Origin: Antilocapra americana
Taxonomy: Eukaryota; Chordata; Mammalia; Artiodactyla; Antilocapridae
Length of the DNA: 64,000 nt
Assembly: GCA_007570785.1 (NCBI GenBank)
Contig: ML664183.1
Span: forward strand, 18,957,368-19,021,367
Direction: 5' to 3'
How positions within the stretch are numbered: the first letter of the stretch is position 1; every line of letters begins with the position of its first letter. Below the pieces are notes generated by a model. The model was given only the letters and a program-made list of their open reading frames with translations, made no database searches and was not told the DNA's origin. Made by a program: the position numbers and the translations under genes. Shown here piece by piece: positions 49,477 to 62,082 of the stretch.

Positions 49477-49690
49477 TTGTATCTAAGTCAGTTGTGTCTG
49501 ACTCTGCGACCCTATGGACTGTAGCCCACTAGGTTCTGCTGTCCCTGGGATTATCCAGGCAAGAATACTGGAGGGGGTTGCCATTTCCTCCTCCAGGGGA
49601 TCTTACCAACGCAGGGATCAAACCTGTGTCTCTTACATCTCCTGCATAGGCAGGCGGGTTCTTTACCACTAGCGCCACCTGGGAAGCCTG
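49477..49690 (-). mobile_element. Bov-tA SINE
   Basis: Inverted complete Bov-tA ending CCACCTGGGAAGCC. ATACTTAGA at 49468-49476 and 49691-49699 is the target duplication. Confidence 0.92.
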
Positions 49691-49699
49691 ATACTTAGA

Positions 49700-51390
49700 A
49701 TAGTCCCTCACATAGCAGTAACATATATTTTTTAAATTGCCAATTTAGTAGGTATTTTGTTCTTAAATTTTTTTCCTTCTAATAGTTAATGATATTAAAT
49801 GTTATTTAATTATTTTGGAATGCTAATTATATTGTGATTGAGAAGTTAAAAAGAGCCCTTATATTTTAAAGACTGCCAAGTATTTGTAGACAAAATACAT
49901 GAAGTATGGATTTGATTCAGAATAATTCAGTGAGTGGGAAGGTATGGATAGGAAGAAATCTGATCATTTTTGAAACTGGGGTGACAGGTACTCTGTCATT
50001 CATTCTATTTTTTCTCTTTAGCTCCATGTAAGTTTAAATTTTTTCACATTAAACTGTGAATAAATCCTTTCTAATTTACCTAATTTGAGATTGTCTGCCA
50101 TAAATTTAGTTTCTGAGGTAGGTACCAAAGTTATTCTTAGCAGTTATTTCCTGCACTTGAATAGTTAATTATTCAAATAGTTTTTATTTAGTAATCATCA
50201 GTATAATTATGTTAATAATGTAGGATTTACTTTTTATTCCTAAATGCTCATGAAATATATTGCATAGTTGACTGATTAACAGACACACACACACAAAGCA
50301 AAACTAAACAACAACAAAAAAACACATACACAAAGTATCATGTGATCCAGAAAATTTAGACCAAGTCTAGGGCATAATATTCTGTGAAATTCATTTTTTA
50401 TTTACATAATGTTTGAGAGGTATTCTGTCATATTTGTCTGTTTAAAACCTTGTACTTAAAAATGATTAGTCAGGAAATTGTTCATGTAAAATTTCCAGCT
50501 TTGAGTTATTTTGCAGAAGTGTTTCTCTGACAGACTTAAGGGTAAAATTTATAAGAGGCAATATAGAACAGAATCTATTTTTTCAGTTGCTGCACATACC
50601 TACTCAGAGTGTTTTGCCCAAAGAGTTCTAGCATGGATGTTAAATTGCCTGGGAAATTAGGTGTAGATTTATTTTGTGTTAAACCTGAGTGAAAAGAATA
50701 TGTTCCAGTCTAGTAATACTAGTAAATATTGCTACAAGTATAAAGAAGCAAAACATGTCTCCAGGGACTGGAAGCTCAGTGGGCACTAAAATGGAGTTCT
50801 TTTGTTGCTTGCTGTCTTCTATCTGAGCTGAATTTTAAATACCTAGTTTACATTTCAAATTAATATTTGTAGAAATATATGATAAGGAAATCCCACTTGA
50901 TGTTTGTGGACTCTAAAGAGCCTTGTCCAAGGAATACAGACAGGGCTTTGTTCAGGGAATTAATATAAGGGATATGACTTATATTAATATTAGCTCCTAA
51001 AGTAGCCAACTTTAGGGGAAGTTCATTAGAAAATGATTAATAGTACATTTAAAGTGATTGGTAAGCTTTGATTTTTAAAAAGGAGCAGTAGAGCTTCCTT
51101 TACTACTTGAATATTTGATAAACTGCATTTCATTTACATAATATAATGAAGTTAGTATCTGCTCAACTAAGAACAGGACAAATGAAATGAAAAATTTTGC
51201 AGCTCCATATTTTATGGCCTCCATTCACTCACTTACAATAATGATACCTGATGCTACTCAAAGACTAAAGGTTGAAATATCTACTGCCTTCAGAGATAAC
51301 TGCTGTGGTTTTTAAAAGAAACTTTATTTTGAAATCATTTCAAATTTACTGAGAAGCTACAAGATTAACACAGAATGTTCCCAGCTGATT
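49700..51390. other. Intronic DNA, nothing recognised
   Basis: About 1.7 kb of AT-rich intron with a short (CA)n at 50283-50294; no exon or young repeat. Confidence 0.4.
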
Positions 51391-51391
51391 C

Positions 51392-51492
51392 ATTTTGCTG
51401 TACAGTAGAAGCTAACACAACTTCTAATGTATAGAGGGAAAGTATAGTATAAAGCAACTGTACTCCAATAAAAATTAAATAACACAAACTAA
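51392..51492 (+). mobile_element. L1 3' terminal fragment
   Basis: Direct-orientation L1 end (ATTTTGCTGTACAGTAGAAG ... GCAACTGTACTCCAATAAAA). 5'-truncated to about 100 bp. Confidence 0.7.
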
Positions 51493-52236
51493 CCAGTTTT
51501 TAGCATTTTTCTGTATTTTTATCATCTTCTCTAATATGTGATATGCACATGTATTATATAACATATAATTTATTTCTGAATTATTTGAGAATAAATTCAG
51601 TACATCATGCCATTTCCTGAATGTCTTTGTTTCCCAAGAACAAGAATATTCTCATGTAATCACTATACTATCAAAATTCAAGACATTTAACATTGATATT
51701 TTATCTGATCTATAGCTCTTATTTTAATTTTGCAAGTTGTCCCAATCATATTGTTTATAGAACCTTTTCCTCCAGTTCAGAATCCAATCCAAGATCACAT
51801 ATTGTCATGCCTCTTTGGGCTCCCTTAAACTGAAATTTGCTCTTGAGCTTTCCATTATCTTTTATGGCACATACATCTTTTGAGGACTACAGGTCAATTA
51901 TCTTAGAGAGTATTACTCAGTTTGGGTTTATGTAATATTTCTTCATAGTACATTCAAGTGATGTTTCTCTAGACAGAATATTATATAAGTGATGTTGTAT
52001 CTTTCCTTTGTTACCTGAGCCTCAGAAATTCTAGAAACTTGAGCCTATCTAAATAATATATTTTGAGGTATGCTTGACATACAGTATATTAGTTTCACAT
52101 ACACAATATGGAGATTCAACACTTGTATATGTTGCAGAATGATCACTACAGTAAGTCTAGCAACCATCTGAAACCATACAAAGTTAATAGAATGTTTGGT
52201 TTTTTTTTTTCACTACCACCAACAGCACTGTGCAGT

Positions 52237-52242
52237 TTTATT
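52237..52242 (-). promoter_or_regulatory. AATAAA polyadenylation signal of the STMN1 retrocopy
   Basis: TTTATT on the + strand, about 26 nt upstream of the retrocopy's A tail. It was inherited from the parent mRNA. Confidence 0.85.
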
Positions 52243-52663
52243 AACCATTCAAGTACAGTAGCGTCTGTAAGATTGGGACAGAATCAGGATTTAAAAGTGA
52301 ACAGATACTCAGCATCTAACAATTTGAAAGAAGCCACTACATACTCTTTTCACAGACACGTTTTCACGGAGCCAATACAGTACTAGCCATTAACCCAGCA
52401 CACCAGGTGTACTGAAGTAGAAAAGATGCAACAAGAAAAATAGCTACATTAGAAAGACTTCAACACTTTAGAAAAAGAGTAAAACACTTTTCGTTTCTCC
52501 CCTTTAGCCCCTAAAACAACATCATACCGTCTGGATCTACCTATACAGTCCTACATCAGCTTCTAGAATATTTGTCAGGAGGGCAAAAGTAAAATGACAC
52601 TGGCCAGTACAGTCTTTGGATATTTAGGAAGGGGAGGGGGAGAAAGTCAGTTCTCAGAACAAA

Positions 52664-53113
52664 TTAGTCGGCTTCAGTCTCATCAGCAGGATCTTTGGAT
52701 TCTTTATTCTTCTGCACTTCTTCAATGTGCTTGTCCTTCTCTCGCAAACGCTCCAGCTTGGCAGCCATTTGCGCCTCTCGGTTCTCTTTGTTGGCTTCCA
52801 TCTTGTGGGTCAGCTTCTCTTCCGCCATTTGACTGAAGTTGTTGTTCTCCTCTATCGCTTTCTGAAGCACTTCTTTCTCGTGCTCCCGTTTCTCAGCAAG
52901 CTGCTTCAAGACCTCAGCTTCATGGGACTTGGGTCTTTCTTCTGCAGCTTCTAATTTCTTCTGAATTTCCTCCAGGGAAAGGTCCTTCTTCTTAGGAGGG
53001 GAGAGGGGAAATTCTGGGACAGATTCTTTTGATCGAGGGCTGAGAATCAGCTCAAAAGCCTGGCCTGAGGCACGCTTCTCCAGTTCCTTCACCTGGATAT
53101 CAGAAGAAGCCAT
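52664..53113 (-). CDS. Intact stathmin (STMN1) retrocopy ORF, 149 aa
   Basis: The open frame has the exact length of stathmin-1, the cytosolic phosphoprotein that sequesters tubulin dimers and promotes microtubule disassembly. [16 protein letters not shown] opens it and [10 protein letters not shown] closes it; no stop or frameshift is present. Ser16, Ser25 (SPRS), Ser38 (SPPKKK) and Ser63 are all kept. Compared with the mammalian stathmin I remember, three residues differ: R61P, K95Q and R134Q. R61P changes the RRKS sequence before Ser63, a PKA-type site, and puts a proline into the long helix. The start is the first ATG after a 5' UTR of about 89 nt. There is no evident own promoter, so it may be silent; it could be an expressed retrogene or a very young pseudogene. 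Confidence 0.9.
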   Translation of the reverse strand: MASSDIQVKELEKRASGQAFELILSPRSKESVPEFPLSPPKKKDLSLEEIQKKLEAAEERPKSHEAEVLKQLAEKREHEKEVLQKAIEENNNFSQMAEEKLTHKMEANKENREAQMAAKLERLREKDKHIEEVQKNKESKDPADETEAD

Positions 53114-53506
53114 GGTGAAGAGAAGACAAGAGACTGGCAGTGTACTCTACACGATTCTCTGGCAAGGAAAACCCTGCTCGGTCCGAGCCGCCTGGCCACA
53201 CCTAGAATGTTATTGACCATATTCCCCATGCTGTACTTTATATCCCCATGAACTATTTATTTTATAACTGGACATTTGTACTTATTTAGCTCCTTTTTCA
53301 ACTTTACACCCTGACCTCCAACCTTTCTTCCCTGTGGTAACCACTGATCTTTTTTCTGTATCGATGAGTTGAAGTTTCGTTTTGTTTCTTAGATTCCACG
53401 TATAAACCATGCGGTATTGGGCCTTCTCTGTCTGATTGTAGCATGATACCCTCAAGGTCCCCCATGCTGTTGCAAATCATAAGATATTTTTATGGCTGAT
53501 AACTTG

Positions 53507-53529
53507 TTGTGTGTGTGTGTGTGTGTGTG
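53507..53529. repeat. (GT)n microsatellite
   Basis: About 11 GT units inside the old L1, at the position where mammalian L1 copies often carry a TG run. Confidence 0.9.
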
Positions 53530-53705
53530 ACATGTTCTTTATCCATTCATCTATTGATGGAAACTTAAGCTGCTTCCATACCTTCTTGACTATTATACAC
53601 AATGCTGCGATGAACACTACATATGTATTTTTAGGCTAGTGATTTCATTTTCTTTGGGTGAGTACCCAGTAGTAGAATTGGTGGGTCGTATGGTAGACCT
53701 ACAGT

Positions 53706-53950
53706 TTAAAATATTTTATTGAACTATAATTGATTTACAATGTTGGGTTTATTTTCTGCTGTACAGTAAAGTGACTCATATATATATATATATACTTATG
53801 TGTATTCTTTTACATATTCTTTTCCATTATGGTTTATTACAGGATACTGAAGATAGTTCACTTTGATATAGAGTAGGACCTTTTTGTTTATCCATCCTTT
53901 ATGTAATAGTTTGCATCTGCTAATCCCATACTCCCCATTCTTCTCTCTCC
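53706..53950 (-). mobile_element. L1 3'-UTR fragment with (AT)n
   Basis: Inverted L1 3' region (TTTTATTGAACTATAATTGA, TTTTCTGCTGTACAGTAAAG) with an (AT)n tract at 53777-53794. It is cut off by the L1_BT insertion at 53952. Confidence 0.7.
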
Positions 53951-53951
53951 T

Positions 53952-54253
53952 GAGACAGCAAAAGGAACGCAGATGTATAGAACAGACTCGTGGACTCTGT
54001 GGAAGAGGGCAAGGGTGGGATGATATGGGAGAATGGCATTGAAACATGCTAATTACCATATGTGAAATCAATCGCCAGCCCAGGGTTGATGCTTGGGGCT
54101 GGTGCACTGAGTTGTCCCAGGGGGAGGGAATCGGGAGGGAGGTGGGAGGGGGGTTCTGGATGGGGAGCATATGTAAACCCATGGCGGTTTCATGTCATTG
54201 TATGGCAAAACCAACACAATAAAGTAAAGAAAATGTTAAAAAAAAAAAAAAAA
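53952..54253 (+). mobile_element. L1_BT 3' end, severely 5'-truncated
   Basis: Direct L1_BT 3' UTR only (GCAAAAGGAACGCAGATGTA to CCAACACAATAAAG) ending in an A-run at 54238-54253. It matches the 3' ends of the two other L1_BT copies here. The G-rich stretch at 54119-54152 is part of the 3' UTR. Confidence 0.88.
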
Positions 54254-57200
54254 GATAATAGGCTAATAGACTAAAAATAGTTTTCTGAGTAGTAATATTC
54301 CTCAGAAAACACAGTTTAGAAAACATAGTTCTGACATAAATTTGATTCCTTTCTTTGTAATAGGCAGTTTCTGCAGTTCTTAGGCTATCCTTCATTTCTG
54401 AGTTGAAGACAGGCCGCCTTAGGCACTGGGTTCTGTGGTGTTTAGAATTTGCTCAAACACTTTGTTAGTACTTTATCCATGTTGTATTCTCTCAGAAGCA
54501 ATAAAAAACTTTAGAAAATGTAAATGTCTTCATATAAAGTACATCAAATATGATTCAAATGTGAAAAAAATCCTTCTTTTATTTAATGCCTTAAATTTTA
54601 CTGGTTAGCAAAATGAGTTTTAGAATGAAGTTTCTAAAATGTTTCACCGTTGGAATGATTGTTAGAAACCCCAAGAATATTGAGACAATTTGTAAGTGAC
54701 ACAAATTGAAAATCCAATTTGCATGGAGAATATAATTTTCTCACTTAGATTACCTGCAGAATTCTTTACTTGTGCATTGTAAGGTGAAGTGGCTTTAGAA
54801 TTCAGAGAGAAATGCAGAAGCTTGATCTCTGGAGTCCTGGTTTTGCTTCTCAATTATTAGTGATGTGAGTGTGAACAAGTAGATGATGCTTGTTTACTCT
54901 TCTGTAAAATGGGGTGACAGTTGTCACGCCTTATGGGGTGCAAGGGTTCAAGAAGACCTTGGATGAAGAGCTCTGATATGACTTCCTAACAATAAATACA
55001 GACTGTTAAAGAAGTGAAGATTTCATAATAGGGACATTTTTGGAGAGAGAAAGTTTAAGTCAATCTTTAAGTCATCCTCTTAAAACTCAGGATGTTTCTG
55101 AATATTTTTCTTAAAGGAATTGGTCTGAATAACTGTTCTCCTTTCTCAATTGCTTTTGTTTTGTTTTTTTTTCATTTGCCAGAAAGAGTAAAAGTGAAAT
55201 AAGTTTGATGTATTATAGCTCTGTCTACTTAAGGAGCTCAGATTTTCTGACATTAATATTTTACGTGAAAATAAGTTACTTGAAAATATACAGGTGAAAG
55301 CAAAAAAAGAAGATTTGAAAAACAAATCTCAAAAATTAAATGCAGCCATAAGTGCTTTATAGGAAAAGGAATTTTTATTTTATCTTTAAAATTACCTTTA
55401 ATCATAGATGCTGTAAATGGATGACTAGGGCAATTATCTAATTCAAAGCAACCCGTATTAATGCTTACCTTGTTCAGATAATTCTGGTGAATAATTTTTT
55501 CTTTGTTTTGAATTATGCAAATAATTACTTCTGCTTATTACTTCCATTTGTTAGTGTAGCTCTTGCCTTAGTGTAGATCATGACAAAAACAGGGCATTTT
55601 GGAGTCTTCTTAAGAAATCCAACTCTTAGATATCATTTTAGAAGATATTTTTAATGCCTTGAAACATAATCTCTTATAGTTTTAAACTCTGAAAACTGCA
55701 GACTCTTTTACTAGAAAAATTCCCACATATAGAAAATTTTGCATACAATTGAGGGGTTCACAGACATTCCAAAACCTGCCAGTGAAAACCAAGTTAAGAA
55801 CCTCTGCTGTTGCAGAAATAAACTGGCTACAGTTTTCCAGCCAAATTGAAGAGATGTTCCTTAACAAGCACTCGGTGATGTATATTTTTTAAAAAGTTAA
55901 AAGAAAATGGGAAAACTTTCCTTCTCTAATACAGAATATATTAATGAAAGAAACGTTTTGAAACTGTTACATATATTCTTGTAGTTTGATTATGAATGAG
56001 AAAATAATGTTTACCATGACAAGAGAGTTCTGAAAATTCGCCTAGGTCTATATAAAATCAAATTCATGAAACCATTTATACCATTACTAGTTGTAGTCAT
56101 TATAGCTTTTTTCTTCCCCATGTGCCAGTAATACTGCTATTACATTTTCCTCATCAGCTGATGTTCTAATTTTTCCTGTTTTTAAAAATTAATTACTATA
56201 TGTGAATTCATACACCAGGTATTACAAGTGCCCTCCTCTCTTTCTCTCTCTCTCTCAAACACACACACACTCACACACAGAAACACAACTCTCATTTTCA
56301 TAATCCCAGTATCATTCCATTTTATTTTCTTTGTGTCACCACTGCTTGGATGTTTGAGCACAAAACCCAAAGCAAACCCCACATGTTTGCTGCATTTCAG
56401 TTGGTGTACATTCTTTGATTATATTTTATGCCATTATATTATTTGGTTATATTTTTTCCCCTTGTCTAAGACTGCTGATTTTTGACCATTTGATTCTACT
56501 GGCATTCTTTCATTCCCCTGTCTTTAACATGGTCTGGCAGGCCCTAGACTATCTGTACCTTCAGCCTTTTGTCCTATTCCTCCCCTCTGTAGCCAAACTG
56601 GCCTCCTTTGCCATTCCTTGAGCACATCAGACACTCAGTCCTTTGGACCTTTGCTCTGAGTGATTTCCTCTGCTTGGAATGTTCATTTCCAATATATCTG
56701 ATTAACTAACCTCCTCGTCTTCTTCAAATCTCTGCTCAAATCTCACCCTCCCAATGACATCTATCTTGACACCCTATTTAATTCTGCTTCTGTTCACATA
56801 CACCAAACCCCCTTATTTCCAATCTCTTTATGCTGCTCTTTATGTTTTTCTCTACTGCTTACCACCTTTGATATGTTTCATAGTTTATTTGTGTCTAACC
56901 ACTGAACCCATGCAGAATAGAATGGAAGCCACATAAGTGATGAAGACAGAAATATCTGTCTCTTGTGTTCTTTTATGGATCCTAAATTTCTAAAACAGAG
57001 CCTAACAATAGTCACTTAATGAATACACTTTAAAAACATTGAATGAATAAGTATTATGTATTCAACAATGAGACAGTTGCTGGAGGCAAATGAAATATAT
57101 CACTTGGCCATCCTAAAAAGTCTCACCCCAGATGGGAAGAAGAGCAAATAAAGGACATCTACTGATGGAACATCATCTCTGGGTACACTGGGGAGAGGAT

Positions 57201-57753
57201 GGTGAACAAAACCCAATAAGGATATAACCCTCATGTTGCTGACATTTTAACTGGTGATCAGGTTTACTTTTAGTGTAAAGTGTGTTCTGATTAGTGATAT
57301 ATAAGTGTCTACAAGTGGGTGATGTAGGATGGTAGCTGTATGTGGTAGAAGGGTCAGAGAGAGGTTCCAGTAGGGGATGGCCTTGGGAAACTGAAGTCTC
57401 TGAGGTAGATTTTATGGAAAGAACTTTCCAGACAAAGGAAGCACTACCTGTAGGGTGTTGGCATTTATTCCCAACCCAGTGCCTTACTTCTTGGCTCTTG
57501 CCTATGATACCTTCTGTCCTACCTAGCTCTACATTTGCTGTGAGAATTCTTCTTTAAACATAGATTCAGACTACAGGCTTTATATGTACAAAAGCGTTAC
57601 AACCAAAACTTTAAAGTCAGGGCGTTTTTACATAAGCTTGTCTGGATTCTCTTTAGAAATCTGATGACTGGGCCATGCTGGCTCACAGCCTTCCACAGCC
57701 ACCGCTTGTTGGGAGGGAATATGCTCTCTATGTACCCTGGTCCCCGTCCTTCA
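54254..57753. other. Intronic DNA, probable old L2-like segment at 56500-56950
   Basis: 3.5 kb of AT-rich intron. 56232-56279 is a (CT)n(CA)n-type low-complexity stretch. 56500-56950 has reverse-orientation text of an old mammalian repeat (CTGGCCTCCTTTGCCATTCC, 'TCTGCTTGGAATGTTC', 'CTCTGCTCAAATCTCACC'). No exon is supported. Confidence 0.45.
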
Positions 57754-57960
57754 GGGGCTGCCCAGGTGGCGCTAGTGGTAAAGAGCCCACCTGCCAATGC
57801 AGGAAACAAAGGGACACAGGTTCAACCCGGGGCTGGGAGGATCCCCTGGAGGAGGACGTGGCAGTCCACTCCAGGGTTCTTGCCTGGAGAATCCCCTGGA
57901 CAGGCTGTAGTCCATAGGTTCGCGCAGAGTTGGACATGACTGAAGCAACTTAGCATTCAC
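57754..57960 (+). mobile_element. Bov-tA SINE
   Basis: Direct Bov-tA starting GGGGCTGCCCAGGTGGCGCT; the BovA body is shortened by a deletion after CCTGGACAGG. Confidence 0.9.
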
Positions 57961-60379
57961 AGCGTTCCATCCTGAGGCTTCTGAGTTTGTGAACTTGCTC
58001 TCCCTGGTAGTTTCCTTTGTTTTGTGGCATTTCTCCTTTCCATATATTCTTTGTAAAAATCAGTAAAGAGTGTGGGATACTTGCTTCGACACTAGCTCTG
58101 TTCTTTGAGTAGGTAGTGGTTAGCACAGTTAATCCACCTCTGAACTCCCTCTGAATCCTGGTTGCTCTGGGGATGATGCATGTGTGTATATATGCATATA
58201 TATTTAATGTAATAGACATGTAATTGATTTTTAAGTTAAAATAGACAATATTTATAGTGAAATTAAAATGAATTCCTTTAGACTGTTTTATATATAAAAA
58301 AGAAAATTGGAATTTGGTTATATTCCACTGTAATATAGTACCAGAAGTTTGTGTTGTTTTTATTACTACTAACTGACATATAATGACTGGGTTGGGTTCA
58401 AGGTTAGAGGTTTAACATGCATTATCTAAGTTAATGTCACAACTCTGGAGCAGATCTTATTGTCCACATTCTGTAGATTATAAAACTGAGGATCAAACAG
58501 CATAAATAAAATTAACTAAAGTTTTACATTTAGAAAGGTTCAGAAGAGTTCTGTGCATCCCTTCCACTCCAGGCAAACAGTAGGCCTGTTTTTTTAAAAA
58601 AAATTTGACTATTTAGCTACTAATCATCTAATAGTTAATAACTCATTTTTAATTTTTAAAACATGTCCCCATTATGCATTGTTTCATTTGTTCCCTTTTG
58701 AGAAAAGAAAGAATAATAAACACTTTCTAACTAGTATTTATTATCTACCATTTAAGTTCTATAGCGCAGTTGTTGAATCTTCAATAGAGGGATCTTCTTT
58801 TGCATTTCTTTATTAACAATATTTTTTAAATGAAATTGCTGTGGTGCTGTGTTGGTGTTTGTTTTAAAGATTTAATGACTGTATTAGGCTTTGTTGATGA
58901 AACAACCGATATTTAATCTGGCTAATGCTATGATATCAGTTTGGCTTCTTTTTTCTTTGTTACTTTGATCTTACACTTTACTCTTGGTATTTAATTAGAT
59001 TAAATTTGGCATATTAACTATTCTACAAACTAATTGATTCTCCAACAAAAGGCTTTTGTTTTCTTGTCAACTCTTTGATGTCTCAACATTGTCTCAATGT
59101 TGTTATCATTGCATCCTAAGGCTAATTATTTTATGAATGGAGTGGTGATTTCCCAATATCTACTGTATGAATAGAGATTGATAATCACCATTTAAAAAAT
59201 CAAGCTGTAGATTTAAAGGTGCTATAATCATCATCATTAATTTGAGAAGTACATAGTTATGGTACAGCATAATTTTTGGTTTCTTCAGGCAGAAAAATAG
59301 AGGTTACAAGCCTAAAATCTCTCTATGAAAGGTAAGGTATTCTTGTTTTAATTTGCATGTGCATCAATACATTGTTTTATAAAATGGTTACCATATAGAA
59401 TGTCAAAATGGAGTACAGAAATTTTGATCTAATAAGGAAAAATTCAGTTCAGAGAAATTGCTTGCAGCTGCAAAATTAAAAGGAAGAAAAAGCTACAGTA
59501 GGTTAATTCAGCATGTACTAAAAATGCTTGTTTAAGAACTGAGGCAATCATCATTTCTACTTGAAAAAGGTACCTCAAATGTTTTGAATTATGATAATTT
59601 ACATTTCACAAAAATAATACCTTGATAGCCTTTTGTTCCTTATAAAGTCAGTCTCCACAATCCCCTTTAATTACTTTAATTTTTCATGAATCCTGGGTAA
59701 ACATTCCTCTTACCTACTGCCAAACTACCTGAAATATTGATGGAAACTCCATATAAGGATGTAATGAGGGTTCAGCTCCCTTTTTAGGGAGAATAAGGCT
59801 AATGTTTAACAACAATTTGAACAGGGTTTCTTTTAAATTCAATCAACATTTGTTAAGGACCTTCAATATCCAGATACTGCATAAACTTTGAAGAAACAAT
59901 ATGATAAAAAGTGGGGAAAGACAGACATGTAAGTAAATGTGTAAATGTAAAATAGACTATGAGAAACTTTGATAGTTATCTTCAGAACACATTGGAGAGG
60001 ACGTCATTCAAGCTGTGTCAGGAGATAAGAAATTGGGAAGAAAAGATGACTCATGAACTGAATGTTAAAAAGGGTAAATAGCACTTCACCTCTCTACTCC
60101 CCAAAAGTGATCAGGTTTGATGGGTGGGTGAGGAAGGTGTTCAAATGACCTAAGTATCTAAATAAATAAGAAACCAATAAAGCACTGTAATTATTTGGTC
60201 CTGTGTATACTTTATGATGAAAGCAAATATCAAAATGTAAAGATAGAGCAAGGTAGAGGAAGTGATTCATTCCAACACGGATACAACAGGAAAATTTAAC
60301 TTCCCTTCCAAAAACCAGATTAAAAAATTAATTAAATTAAACTTCCTCATTATATTGAACACATTTTAAAAAAGAATTA
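57961..60379. other. Intronic DNA, nothing recognised
   Basis: 2.4 kb of AT-rich, largely unique-looking intron. No exon, RNA gene or young repeat could be supported. Confidence 0.45.
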
Positions 60380-60719
60380 TTATTTATTTTCGTTTTTGGC
60401 TGTGCTGGGTCTTCGTTGCTGTACAGGCTTTTCTCTAGTCGGAGAGTGGGGACTACTCTTCATTGTGGTACACGAGCTTCTCATTGAGGTGGCTTCTGGT
60501 TGCAGAGCACAGGCTTCAGTAGTTGAAGTGTGTGGGCTTAGTAGTTGTGGCTCCCAGGCTGTAGAGCACAGGATCAGCAGTCCTGGGCACAGGTTTAGCG
60601 GTTGTGGTGCACCGGCTTAGTTGCCCCATGGCATGTAGGATCTTTGGGGACCAGGGAACCAACCAGTGTCCCTTGCATTGCAAGGCAGATTCTTGACCAC
60701 TGGATCATGAGGGAAGCCC
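60380..60719 (-). mobile_element. CHR-type cetartiodactyl SINE
   Basis: Inverted long SINE: TTTTTGGCTGTGCTGGGTCT, then 'GTGGCTCCCAGGCTGTAGAGC', 'GGTGCACCGGCTTAGTTGCC', and the tRNA-derived head seen as CACTGGATCATGAGGGAAGCCC. The open frame across it is incidental. Confidence 0.82.
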
Positions 60720-62082
60720 TTGAATACTTCTTTAACATTTTTTTTCAGCAAATTACAATAAAAGGAAAGGGTAAGACTGTAAAATAAATGGACTATTCTG
60801 GTTATGTCGCCATTGCAGAATTAAGTCTGGAAATCTACAGTTGTATAAAATACTTCCAAGGGGAATCTGTCCATAAGATTACAGCCTAACTTCATAGTTA
60901 TCTTAGTTGTCTTGCACTTGTGGCTGCCAGTAATGGGAGCTATTCAACGTATATATGATGTGGAGAAAAAAAGGGTAGAAAATGTGGAAATGCTTAAAAC
61001 AGCACCCTCTCAGACAGTTCAGAAAGACACAGATTTATAGTGAGTCATTCTATTATAGAACTAGGTGGTGACTAATTCACAAGAGTCACGGTCAAGGCTG
61101 AGGTTTTCCCCTGTGATAAGCCCTGGAGAAACGACTGCGTCCAGCATGATACTCTGACACAGTGTCATAGTGTCACACCGTATTTTGATAGAGTCAGATA
61201 GTGTTTTCCTTTTAAATTCATGGAATCCTATGTGCAATAGCAGGATGCCCGTTGGAGTAGAGTGGAGAGATGTGTATAGGAAATAGAAGAAGTAGATCAC
61301 AGAAGACTCAAAGGATAATCTCCATCTTTATCAGCTTTTAGCCAATCAAAGTAAAATTTGACAGGAGATCAGCTTTAAGATTTTACATTTCATAGTGTTT
61401 TAGATACCAGGATGATTACTTTGGAATCACAGAACTGATGTCGAAGCCTGGCCTGCCATTTGCTGGTCATGCAGTCCTGGATTTACTTCATTCTGGGGCC
61501 TCCTTTTCCTCGTCAGGAATAATGAAGATATGAACAAAGCCCTCATAGCCAGAGAATATGGCAGAAACAGGATAAGACTTGCAGCACATTTGGCACAGAA
61601 TCTGACATCTGGGTGATGCTTCTACAACTGCGGATTTTTTTGTTGATGACAGTCGTGTTGGTATTCTTACAATGACCTACCCCCGGAGGAACAAGGAGGC
61701 CTTCGACGACTGTGAGCTGCAGATGGCAGTGGCACTTCCGGGTGGGTCCAACCCTGGGATTATGGAATGTGGATGAATTCAGTGAGGGCTGCTGCCTCTT
61801 ACCCTTGGGTATTCTCAGCCTTCTCTTGGCACAGTGAATGGAACACTAAATGAAAAATCCATGCAACAATCCCCTTTGGTGTGAGGTGAAGGAAGGCCTT
61901 GCTAATGCGGAGTTTTAGAAGTTAATTTTATTTGTAATACTTCTGTTGCTATCTCTGGGGAAGAGTTAGCACGTGTCCAGAATCGGTAGAAGAGGAATTA
62001 GTTTCTAACACTAATGGAGTTAGAAACATGCCCACCTGGCCCTGCAGTGGTGCAGAGTGTGCATTTGTCACATGCCAGAATA
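60720..62082. other. Intronic DNA with a CpG-enriched pocket
   Basis: Mostly unremarkable. 61630-61760 is GC- and CpG-richer than its surroundings and reads as a short coding-like frame (PRRNKEAFDDCELQMAVALP). I do not recognise it. Confidence 0.4.

Larger units (their letters stand above)
52197..53202 (-). mobile_element. Processed STMN1 retrocopy (full insert)
   Basis: A reverse-transcribed, intronless stathmin mRNA on the minus strand. The 5' UTR occupies 53202-53114, the coding frame 53113-52664 and the 3' UTR 52663-52211. AATAAA is the complement of 52237-52242, and the A tail appears as a T-run at 52200-52210. The 9-bp target duplication TAGAATGTT lies at 52188-52196 and 53203-53211. 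The long UTRs and preserved signals indicate a near-complete cDNA made by L1 machinery. It lies antisense within the PRKG1 intron. Confidence 0.93.
52060..53705 (-). mobile_element. Ancient L1M-type LINE end, split by the stathmin retrocopy
   Basis: Inverted old L1 3' UTR and ORF2 end. The left part (52060-52196) carries 'GCAGAATGATCACTACAGTA' and 'AACCATACAAAGTTAATAGA'. The right part (53212-53705) resumes with ATTGACCATATTCCCCATGC, then 'CTCAAGGTCCCCCATGCTG' and the ORF2-end text. Removing the retrocopy and one target duplication joins the two parts into one continuous element. It contains a (GT)n run at about 53507-53529. Confidence 0.8.

Noticed and set aside
61061..61300. Minus-strand frame ending in a LDRDSCELV-like text, reminiscent of the CNB-B 'IDRDS' motif of PRKG1
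   Set aside because: Wrong strand, no flanking match to the kinase and no splice sites; a coincidence of four residues.
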